Source: Caulobacterales bacterium RIFOXYB1_FULL_67_16 (GTDB lineage Bacteria > Pseudomonadota > Alphaproteobacteria > Caulobacterales > Caulobacteraceae). From it: a stretch of DNA of 5,759 nt. Below the pieces are notes generated by a model. That model searched no databases. It was not told the origin of the DNA and saw only the letters and a list, made by a program, of their open reading frames with translations. The translations under genes and the position numbers were made by a program. How positions within the stretch are numbered: position 1 is the stretch's first letter; each line of letters starts with the position of its first letter. The DNA is taken from positions 9,895 to 15,653 of the forward strand of contig MGLN01000161.1 of the NCBI GenBank assembly GCA_001796045.1, written 5' to 3'. Shown in pieces: positions 1 to 5,243 of the stretch.

Positions 1-1002
1 GCCGGCCATGTCGACGCGGGCGAAATAGAAGGGCACGCCGCGCCAGCCGGGCCGTTGCAGGGTCGAGAGCCGGTGGCAGACCTGTTCGAAACTGACCTGG
101 AAGCGGGTGCGCAGGCGGTCGATGTCGTGTTTCTCGGCCCGCGCGGCCTCAAGGAAGGCGCGGTAGGGCAGCAGCAGGGCGCCGGCGGCGTAGTTGGCCA
201 GGCCGACGCGGGCCACGTCGCGTGCGGCCTGGGTGCGGAAGGCGGCGCGGTCCAGCTCGGTCTCGATCAGGTCGCGGAAGGACATGAGGGCCAGCTGGTG
301 GGCCAGTTGAAAGGAGCGGGTGGCGCCGGGCTGCCAGGCGTCGAGGGTGAGTATGCGACTGGCGGGATCATAGCGGCGCAGGGCCTCTTGCCCCGCGACA
401 TAGACGGTGCGGACGCCGTGCCGGTCGGCCAGCAGGGTCTCCAGCGCCCTTTCGATCGGGCCGTCCTGGGGGATGTCGGCGGCCAGGGCCTCGGCCGCCG
501 TGTCCAGGCTGTCGACGTAGTTGTCGCGGTAGTGGAAGAAGTCGCGGACCTCCTCATAGGGCAGGAGGGCGACGCGGGCGCCCAGTTCGTCGCGGCCCAG
601 GGTGTCGTCCAGCGCCTTCACCCGCTCGTCCAGCTGGCGGAAGGCCTGGTGCAGGGCCAGGAACTGATGGGCCAGGCGCGGGGTGTTGGCGACGGCCTGT
701 TTCAGCTCGGCCGCGGTCGGAGGCTCGGCCCCGCCGCTGACCGGGCCGGCGATGTCGGTGGTGGCCTCGCGCAGGTCGGCGATCAGGCGGGCGTCGCCCT
801 CGAGATCGAACAGGCTGGCGTCGATGTGGAAGGCGCGGGTCAGGGCGATCAGGACGCGGGCGGTGGCCGGGCGCTGATTGGTCTCGATCTGCGACAGATA
901 GGAGGGCGACAGGCCCAGACGTTCGGCGCAGGCCTCCAGCGTCCAGCCGCGCGCCTCGCGCAGCTTGCGCAGCTTGGGTCCCAGAAAAAGCTTCTCAGCC
1001 AT
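1..1002 (-). CDS. pccR: ScfR-family transcriptional regulator (PccR-like), N-terminal part, cut by window edge
   Basis: This is a DNA-binding regulator of the short-chain fatty acyl-CoA regulator family (RamB, PrpR and PccR are known members), which control acetate or propionate metabolism. Reading leftward from the ATG at 1002-1000 there are 334 codons without a stop; the gene continues beyond base 1. Residues about 8-62 form an XRE/Cro helix-turn-helix (KLRKLREARGWTLEACAERL, then SPSYLSQIETNQRP). Residues about 170-310 resemble the IrrE/ImmA (peptidase M78) fold, with NYAAGALLLPY at 270-280; the usual HExxH is replaced by HQLAL at 235-239, so proteolysis is unlikely. The visible end, RPGWRGVPFYFARVDMAG, is the usual lead-in to the C-terminal ScfR domain, which lies outside. 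An in-frame TGA lies just upstream and the next Met is residue 240, so this start is the only sensible ATG, although no Shine-Dalgarno is visible. Divergence from pccB suggests control of propionyl-CoA carboxylation. Family is confident; the PccR assignment is inferred from position. Confidence 0.9.
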   Translation of the reverse strand, partial: MAEKLFLGPKLRKLREARGWTLEACAERLGLSPSYLSQIETNQRPATARVLIALTRAFHIDASLFDLEGDARLIADLREATTDIAGPVSGGAEPPTAAELKQAVANTPRLAHQFLALHQAFRQLDERVKALDDTLGRDELGARVALLPYEEVRDFFHYRDNYVDSLDTAAEALAADIPQDGPIERALETLLADRHGVRTVYVAGQEALRRYDPASRILTLDAWQPGATRSFQLAHQLALMSFRDLIETELDRAAFRTQAARDVARVGLANYAAGALLLPYRAFLEAARAEKHDIDRLRTRFQVSFEQVCHRLSTLQRPGWRGVPFYFARVDMAG

Positions 1003-1016
1003 TCGCAAGTTTGCAG
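1003..1016. promoter_or_regulatory. Putative ScfR operator 1, next to the pccR start codon
   Basis: The core GCAA-GT-TTGC (1005-1014) is a perfect 4-bp inverted repeat with a 2-bp spacer. Read on the minus strand, 1015-1004 is TGCAAACTTGCG, which matches the plus-strand word at 1061-1072 in 11 of 12 positions. It touches the regulator's ATG, so binding here would block its own expression; autoregulation is inferred. Confidence 0.6.
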
Positions 1017-1031
1017 TTCACAGCCGCCGCC

Positions 1032-1044
1032 TTTGCAAGTCCGC
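1032..1044. promoter_or_regulatory. Possible degenerate third ScfR site
   Basis: TTTGCAA at 1032-1038 is followed by GTCCGC, giving GCAA-GT-CCGC (1035-1044), which keeps one good half-site and half of the second. Its centre lies 30 bp from operator 1 and 27 bp from operator 2. It could be an auxiliary half-site or chance. Confidence 0.35.
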
Positions 1045-1058
1045 GCAGTTCCGCATCT

Positions 1059-1073
1059 TTTGCAAAGTTGCGT
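1059..1073. promoter_or_regulatory. Putative ScfR operator 2, pccB side
   Basis: The 8-bp palindrome TTTGCAAA (1059-1066) overlaps GCAA-AG-TTGC (1062-1071), the same inverted repeat as operator 1 in opposite orientation, 57 bp away centre to centre. A further TTTGCCA follows at 1073-1079. TTTGCAAA is the core word reported for this regulator family. It lies about 60-75 bp upstream of the pccB ATG, a position where binding would affect its promoter. Confidence 0.65.
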
Positions 1074-1115
1074 TTGCCATTTTGTGATGAAGGCGCCACG
1101 CCTTGCCGTTCGAAC

Positions 1116-1121
1116 GAGAGG
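1116..1121 (+). promoter_or_regulatory. Probable ribosome binding site of pccB
   Basis: GAGAGG lies 12 nt before the ATG at 1134, rather far but the only purine-rich match. It supports the ATG at 1134 over the longer open frame reaching back to a TTG at 1011, whose extra 41 residues would be translated from the operator region and do not resemble a carboxyltransferase N-terminus. Confidence 0.5.
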
Positions 1122-1133
1122 CCGAAACCGATC

Positions 1134-2669
1134 ATGACTCAAGCCATCCTTGAAGAACTGGAGCGCCGTCGCGCCGCCGCGAAACTGGGCGGCGGGGAAA
1201 AGCGTATCGCCGCCCAGCACGCCAAGGGCAAGCTGACGGCGCGCGAACGCATCGACGTTCTGCTGGACGAGGGCTCCTTCGAGGAGACCGACATGTTCGT
1301 CGAGCACCGCAGCCACGACTTCGGGATGGAGACGCAGCGCATCCCCGGCGACGGGGTGGTGACGGGGCGCGGCACCATCGGCGGGCGGCTGGTCTATGTC
1401 TTCTCCAAGGATTTCACGGTGTTCGGCGGCAGCCTGTCGGGCGCCCATGCGGCCAAGATCGTCAAGCTGCAGAAGATGGCCCTGACCACCGGCGCGCCGA
1501 TCATCGGCCTGTTCGACGCGGGCGGGGCGCGGATCCAGGAGGGGGTGGAGAGCCTGGCCGGATACGCCGACATCTTCCTGCAAAACACCCTGGCCAGCGG
1601 CGTCATTCCCCAGATCAGCGTGATCATGGGGCCGTGCGCGGGGGGCGACGTCTATTCGCCGGCCATCACCGACTTCATCTTCATGGTGAAGGACACGAGC
1701 TATATGTACGTGACCGGCCCCGACGTGGTGAAGACGGTCACCAACGAGGTCGTCAGCCACGAGGACCTGGGCGGGGCGCGGGTGCATGCCGGCAAGTCGG
1801 GCGTGGCGGACGGGGCGTTCGAGAACGATCTGGAGGCCCTGTCGGAGGTGCGTCGCCTGATCGGTTTCCTGCCCCTGTCGAACCGCGAAAAGCCGCCGGT
1901 GCGCGAGAGCTATGACGAGCCCGAGCGGGACGAGCCGTCGCTGGACACCCTGATCCCGGCCAACCCGAACCAGCCCTATGACATGAAGGAGCTGATCCTG
2001 AAGGTGGTCGACGAGGCCGACTTCTTCGAGATCGGGGCCGACTTCGCCAAGAACATCATCTGCGGCTTCGGCCGGCTGGACGGCCAGACGGTCGGGATCG
2101 TCGCCAACCAGCCCCAGGTGCTGGCCGGGGTGCTGGACATCGATTCAAGCCGCAAGGCCGCGCGGTTCGTGCGCTTCTGCGACGCCTTCGATATTGCGCT
2201 GGTGACCCTGGTGGACGTGCCGGGCTTCATGCCGGGGACCAAGCAGGAGTACGGCGCCCTGATCAAACACGGGGCCAAGCTGCTGTTCGCCTATGCCGAG
2301 GCGACGGCGCCGAAACTGACCCTGATCACGCGCAAGGCCTATGGCGGCGCCTATGATGTGATGAGTTCGAAACACCTGCGCGGCGACGTCAACTACGCCT
2401 GGCCCACCGCCGAGATCGCGGTCATGGGCGCCAAGGGCGCGGTCGAGATCATCTTCCGCAAGGAGGCCGGCGACCCGGCGGCCCTGGCCGCGCGCGAGGC
2501 CGAGTACAAGGACCGGTTCGCCAATCCGTTCGTGGCGGCGGGGCTGGGCTACATCGACGACGTCATCATGCCGCACGGGACGCGGCGGCGGCTGGTGAAG
2601 GCGCTGCGGACGCTGAAGAACAAGGTCCAGGAGAACCCCTGGAAGAAGCACGATAATATTCCGCTGTGA
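1134..2669 (+). CDS. pccB: Propionyl-CoA carboxylase, carboxyltransferase (beta) subunit
   Basis: The beta subunit transfers the carboxyl group from biotin on PccA to propionyl-CoA, giving methylmalonyl-CoA in the cytoplasm. The product is 511 aa, the normal length, with two crotonase-like halves. The start MTQAILEELERRR leads into the family segment QHAKGKLTARERIDVLL from residue 28. The first acyl-CoA/oxyanion motifs are GGARIQEG at 130-137 and PCAGGDVYSPA at 167-177; the second half has VDVPGFMPG and RKAYGGAYDVMSSKHL. Asp408 in GGAYDVM is the residue known from the Streptomyces enzyme to favour propionyl-CoA over acetyl-CoA. The C-terminus, ENPWKKHDNIPL, matches the PCC beta ending, including that of the human protein (RPWRKHANIPL). 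Gly-Gly-Asp replaces the common Gly-Gly-Ala at 170-172; I believe this is common in alphaproteobacteria. First gene of the operon; its stop overlaps the next start by one base (TGATG). Confidence 0.97.
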   Translation: MTQAILEELERRRAAAKLGGGEKRIAAQHAKGKLTARERIDVLLDEGSFEETDMFVEHRSHDFGMETQRIPGDGVVTGRGTIGGRLVYVFSKDFTVFGGSLSGAHAAKIVKLQKMALTTGAPIIGLFDAGGARIQEGVESLAGYADIFLQNTLASGVIPQISVIMGPCAGGDVYSPAITDFIFMVKDTSYMYVTGPDVVKTVTNEVVSHEDLGGARVHAGKSGVADGAFENDLEALSEVRRLIGFLPLSNREKPPVRESYDEPERDEPSLDTLIPANPNQPYDMKELILKVVDEADFFEIGADFAKNIICGFGRLDGQTVGIVANQPQVLAGVLDIDSSRKAARFVRFCDAFDIALVTLVDVPGFMPGTKQEYGALIKHGAKLLFAYAEATAPKLTLITRKAYGGAYDVMSSKHLRGDVNYAWPTAEIAVMGAKGAVEIIFRKEAGDPAALAAREAEYKDRFANPFVAAGLGYIDDVIMPHGTRRRLVKALRTLKNKVQENPWKKHDNIPL

Positions 2670-3067
2670 TGGGCTCGCTCGGCGACATTGATCCGGCGGC
2701 GATTGCATGCGCGCGCAACGAGGACAGTGAGCGGCTGATTCGAATGGACGCTTCACATCCTGAGGACTGGTCCGATCAAGATGTCGATCTCACGATAGGA
2801 CGTGCCATGACAACCATCATGTCGGAAAAGATCGTTCCTCGGATACTGCCCGAATTTTTGAAGCGAGTGATCCGTGAGCCTTACGCTGGCTGGATGACCA
2901 GTGCTGAGGTCGTTCGTCAAAAGCTTGAGGCATCGCATTTTGAGACATGGCCCGAAACCGACCAGCAAGCCGTTCTCACCCTGCTGCCCCGCTACGTTGC
3001 AGCACCCGACACTGACTCTGAAAGCCTCGCCGATTGGTTCGATGCTTTAGGCCGTAAGGACACCTGA
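2669..3067 (+). CDS. Uncharacterised small acidic protein between pccB and pccA
   Basis: I do not recognise this 132-aa protein. It is acidic (about 25 Asp/Glu against 14 Lys/Arg), has no signal peptide or membrane segment, and has four Trp (34, 75, 94, 123). Residues about 48-110 look like consecutive amphipathic helices (IVPRILPEFLKRVI, SAEVVRQKLEA, DQQAVLTLLPRYV), a layout faintly reminiscent of small helical DUF proteins such as DUF6714; this is a weak impression only. The ATG at 2669 overlaps the pccB stop (TGATG), and its TGA directly abuts the pccA ATG, so it is set into the operon for coupled translation. GTG at 2666 and ATG at 2744 are other possible starts. By hand count 198 of 360 bases over 2701-3060 are G or C (55%), far below the flanking genes, and it uses ATA twice (codons 43, 59) and TTA once (codon 127). 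This suggests later acquisition. The frame is intact. Existence as a gene is likely; function unknown. Confidence 0.8.
   Translation: MGSLGDIDPAAIACARNEDSERLIRMDASHPEDWSDQDVDLTIGRAMTTIMSEKIVPRILPEFLKRVIREPYAGWMTSAEVVRQKLEASHFETWPETDQQAVLTLLPRYVAAPDTDSESLADWFDALGRKDT
3055..3060 (+). promoter_or_regulatory. Ribosome binding site of pccA, inside the upstream gene
   Basis: TAAGGA ends 7 nt before the pccA ATG and lies within the last codons of the small upstream gene. It fixes the pccA start and means pccA can initiate by itself as well as by coupling from the abutting stop codon (TGAATG). Confidence 0.7.
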
Positions 3068-5047
3068 ATGTTCTCCAAAATCCTCATTGCCAACCGGGGC
3101 GAGATCGCGGTTCGGATCATCAAGACCTGTCGCCGCATGGGCATCAAGACCGTGCAGGTCTATTCGGAGGCAGACGCCGGGTCGTTGGCGGTCGAGATGG
3201 CCGACGAGGCGGTGCTGATCGGGCCGGCGCCGGCGGCGCAGTCCTATCTGCTGGCCGACAAGATCGTCGAGGCGGTGCGCCAGACGGGGGCGCAGGCGGT
3301 GCATCCGGGCTTTGGGTTCCTGAGCGAGAACGCCGGGTTCGCGCGGCGGCTGAGGGACGAGGGGATCGCCTTTATCGGGCCGAACCCCGAGGCCATCGAG
3401 GCCATGGGCGACAAGATCAGCTCCAAGAAGCTGGCGGCCGAGGCGGGGGTTTCGACCGTGCCGGGGCATATGGGGCTGATCGAGACGCCGGAGGAGGCGG
3501 TCAAGATCGCCAACCAGATCGGCTATCCGATCATGATCAAGGCCTCGGCCGGGGGCGGGGGCAAGGGCATCCGCGTGGCCCATTCGGACGCCGACATGGC
3601 AGAGGGGTTTGCGGCGGTGAAGGCCGAGGCGCTGAACGCCTTCGGCGACGACCGGGTCTTCCTGGAAAAGTTCATCATCGATCCGCGCCACATCGAGATC
3701 CAGGTGCTGGGCGACAAGCACGGCCATGTGGTCCACCTGTTCGAGCGCGAATGTTCGATCCAGCGCCGCAACCAGAAGGTCATCGAGGAGGCGCCCTCGC
3801 CCCTGCTGGACGAGGCCACCCGCGCCGCCATGGGGGCGCAGGCCGTCGCCCTGGCCCAGGCGGTGAACTATGACTCGGCGGGTACGGTCGAGTTTGTCGC
3901 CGGTCAGGACAAGAGCTTCTACTTCCTGGAGATGAACACCCGGCTGCAGGTCGAGCATCCGGTGACGGAGCTGATCACCGGGGTCGATCTGGTCGAACAG
4001 ATGATCCGTTCGGCCTGGGGCGAGAAACTGGCCTTCGAACAGAAGGACCTGAAGATCGACGGCTGGGCCATCGAGAGCCGGATCTATGCCGAGGATCCCT
4101 ATCGCGGCTTCCTGCCGTCCATCGGGCGGCTGGTGCGCTACGAGCAGCCCGAAGAAGGCGATCAGGGGGATTATACGGTCCGCAACGATTCCGGCGTCCG
4201 CGAGGGCGACGAGATCAGCATGTTCTACGACCCGATGATCGCCAAACTGTGCGCCTGGGGCGAGACGCGCGAGGACGCGGTGACGGGCATGGCTCGGGCG
4301 CTGGAGGACACCCACCTGTCGGGCCTGGGGCATAATGTGCCTTTCCTGGCGGCGGTGATGGACCAGGAGCGGTTCAGGTCGGGCCGGCTGTCGACCAGCT
4401 ATATCAAGGACGAGTTCCCGGACGGCTTCCATGGCTTGAAGCCGACGCAGGACCAGGAGCGGATCCTGATCGCGGCCGCTATGGCCATGCATGAGATCAT
4501 CGCCGAACAGGACGGCGATCCGTCGGACCGCACCGACTGGATCGTGATGATCGACAAGACGCCGCACGGGGTGGGGCTGTCCTATGATGCGGACGAGGCG
4601 ATGATCCTGACCCTGACCGGCGGGGGCGACATCCGCCTGTCGGAGATCGACTGGCGGCCGGGCCTGGCCCAGTTCAAGGCCGAGCTGGACGGCGGGGCCT
4701 TCACCGCCGAGGTCAAACGCGTGGCCGACGGCTTCGACATTCGCCACCGTGCGGCCAAGGCGCGGGTGCGGGTGCTGCGGCCGCATGTCGCCGAACTTTA
4801 TGCGCGCCTGCCGGAGAAGGCGGTCGCGGATACGTCGAAACTGGTGCTGTCGCCCATGCCGGGGCTGGTGGTGTCGATTCCGGTGGTGGTGGGCCAGGCG
4901 GTCAAGACCGGCGAGACGGTGGCCATCATCGAGGCCATGAAGATGCAGAACATCCTGAAGGCGGAGCGGGACGGGGTGGTGAAGGCGGTGGGGGCCAAGG
5001 ACGGGGATCCGGTGGCGGCGGATGACGTGCTGGTGGAGTTCGGGTGA
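3068..5047 (+). CDS. pccA: Propionyl-CoA carboxylase, biotin carboxylase/biotin carrier (alpha) subunit
   Basis: The alpha subunit carboxylates its own biotin using ATP and bicarbonate, then presents it to PccB; the known holoenzyme is alpha6beta6. The 659-aa product has the expected order: biotin carboxylase N domain (1-112, FSKILIANRGEIAVRI), ATP-grasp domain (113-322), carboxylase C domain (to about 443), the BT linker that docks on PccB (about 450-590, preceded by STSYIKDEFPDGF), and a biotinyl domain (590-659). Catalytic residues align almost number for number with E. coli AccC: Lys116, Lys158, the GGGGKG loop 162-167, Glu275, Glu288, Asn290, Arg292 in EMNTRLQVEHP, and Arg338. Biotin attaches at Lys625 in AMKM, 34 residues from the end, as usual. 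The BT region and total length distinguish it from acetyl-CoA carboxylase AccC; a related acyl-CoA carboxylase such as methylcrotonyl-CoA carboxylase is unlikely given the paired PccB and the mutase downstream. No missing residues or frameshifts seen. Confidence 0.97.
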   Translation: MFSKILIANRGEIAVRIIKTCRRMGIKTVQVYSEADAGSLAVEMADEAVLIGPAPAAQSYLLADKIVEAVRQTGAQAVHPGFGFLSENAGFARRLRDEGIAFIGPNPEAIEAMGDKISSKKLAAEAGVSTVPGHMGLIETPEEAVKIANQIGYPIMIKASAGGGGKGIRVAHSDADMAEGFAAVKAEALNAFGDDRVFLEKFIIDPRHIEIQVLGDKHGHVVHLFERECSIQRRNQKVIEEAPSPLLDEATRAAMGAQAVALAQAVNYDSAGTVEFVAGQDKSFYFLEMNTRLQVEHPVTELITGVDLVEQMIRSAWGEKLAFEQKDLKIDGWAIESRIYAEDPYRGFLPSIGRLVRYEQPEEGDQGDYTVRNDSGVREGDEISMFYDPMIAKLCAWGETREDAVTGMARALEDTHLSGLGHNVPFLAAVMDQERFRSGRLSTSYIKDEFPDGFHGLKPTQDQERILIAAAMAMHEIIAEQDGDPSDRTDWIVMIDKTPHGVGLSYDADEAMILTLTGGGDIRLSEIDWRPGLAQFKAELDGGAFTAEVKRVADGFDIRHRAAKARVRVLRPHVAELYARLPEKAVADTSKLVLSPMPGLVVSIPVVVGQAVKTGETVAIIEAMKMQNILKAERDGVVKAVGAKDGDPVAADDVLVEFG

Positions 5048-5088
5048 TGCGGGAGAGCCCCTCCGTCTCGCCGCTGCGCGTCGATCCA

Positions 5089-5109
5089 CCTCCCCATTTC
5101 ATGGGGAGG
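5089..5109. repeat. Hairpin 1 of the repeat element
   Basis: CCTCCCCAT pairs perfectly with ATGGGGAGG, a 9-bp stem with the 3-nt loop TTC. It is not followed by a run of T, so it is not a classical intrinsic terminator. Confidence 0.8.
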
Positions 5110-5130
5110 AGACAGGCGGGTGATGCGTCT

Positions 5131-5151
5131 CCTCCCCACGCAGTGGGGAGG
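5131..5151. repeat. Hairpin 2 of the repeat element
   Basis: CCTCCCCAC pairs perfectly with GTGGGGAGG, a 9-bp stem with the 3-nt loop GCA. It shares arm sequence with hairpin 1, so the arms of the two could also cross-pair. There is no T run after it; GGGGG (5150-5154) can alternatively pair with CCCCC (5159-5163). Confidence 0.8.
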
Positions 5152-5162
5152 GGGACCGCCCC

Positions 5163-5186
5163 CGGGTCTCGCCTTTGGCGAGCCCG
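5163..5186. repeat. Hairpin 3 of the repeat element
   Basis: CTCGCC and GGCGAG close a TTT loop; CGGG (5163-5166) and CCCG (5183-5186) extend the stem to 10 bp with one bulged T at 5167. It differs in sequence from hairpins 1 and 2. Confidence 0.7.
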
Positions 5187-5219
5187 AGGACAGGCTACGC
5201 GGTGGAGGGGCTCTTTACG

Positions 5220-5231
5220 CCGCACGTGCGG
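5220..5231. repeat. Perfect 12-bp palindrome upstream of mutA
   Basis: CCGCACGTGCGG reads the same on both strands and immediately precedes the Shine-Dalgarno of the mutase gene, ending 12 nt before its ATG. It could be a dimeric protein site or a flanking part of the repeat; nothing in the sequence decides between these. Confidence 0.5.
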
Positions 5232-5238
5232 GGAGGGG
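5232..5238 (+). promoter_or_regulatory. Ribosome binding site of mutA, within a repeat-derived word
   Basis: GGAGGGG lies 5 nt before the ATG at 5244, an excellent match. It belongs to the 10-mer GGAGGGGCTC (5232-5241), which is identical to the right arm of the repeat at 5204-5213 and inverted at 5055-5064. It supports the chosen start. Confidence 0.7.
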
Positions 5239-5243
5239 CTCGC

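Larger units (their letters stand above)
1003..1133. promoter_or_regulatory. Divergent pccR/pccB control region
   Basis: These 131 bp separate the two start codons and must hold the promoters for both directions. The stretch is richer in A and T than the flanking genes and is crowded with TTTGCAA-like words, centred near 1005, 1013, 1035, 1062, 1070 and 1076. RamB/PrpR/PccR-type regulators are known to recognise TTTGCAA-type sequences, so control by the adjacent regulator is a reasonable inference. I could not pick convincing -35/-10 pairs in either direction; the TTGC words may double as -35 elements. Confidence 0.75.
5054..5214. repeat. Hairpin-rich intergenic repeat element with 11-bp inverted ends
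   Basis: The 161-bp segment is bounded by AGAGCCCCTCC (5054-5064) and its exact reverse complement GGAGGGGCTCT (5204-5214). Inside lie three strong hairpins (5089-5109, 5131-5151, 5163-5186). Hairpins with CCTCCCCA arms are, from memory, dispersed intergenic repeats in Caulobacteraceae and some sphingomonads; the bounded unit is my reading. It encodes nothing convincing. It sits 6 bp after the pccA stop, so it is likely transcribed between pccA and the mutase gene, where it may stabilise, attenuate or partly terminate the message. Confidence 0.75.

Noticed and set aside
1011..1133. N-terminal extension of pccB from the TTG at 1011
   Set aside because: It would add 41 residues unlike any PccB, would run through the operators, and has no ribosome site; the ATG at 1134 gives the normal family length.
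55..1137. Open frame of 360 codons on the plus strand opposite the regulator
   Set aside because: Its translation is low-complexity Gly/Ala/Gln/Val, while the opposite strand encodes a clear HTH plus IrrE-like protein.
849..1787. Minus-strand frame of 312 codons spanning the control region and both neighbouring genes
   Set aside because: It is antisense to pccB, runs through the pccR start in another frame, and shows no domain pattern.
3047..5089. Open frame of 680 codons antisense to pccA
   Set aside because: It mirrors a strongly supported PccA; the translation is rich in His, Arg, Asp and Leu without domain pattern, as expected opposite GC-biased codons.
5089..5186. CRISPR array or intrinsic terminator in the pccA-mutA gap
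   Set aside because: The hairpins are not evenly spaced direct repeats with unique spacers, and none is followed by a T run, so neither label is supported.
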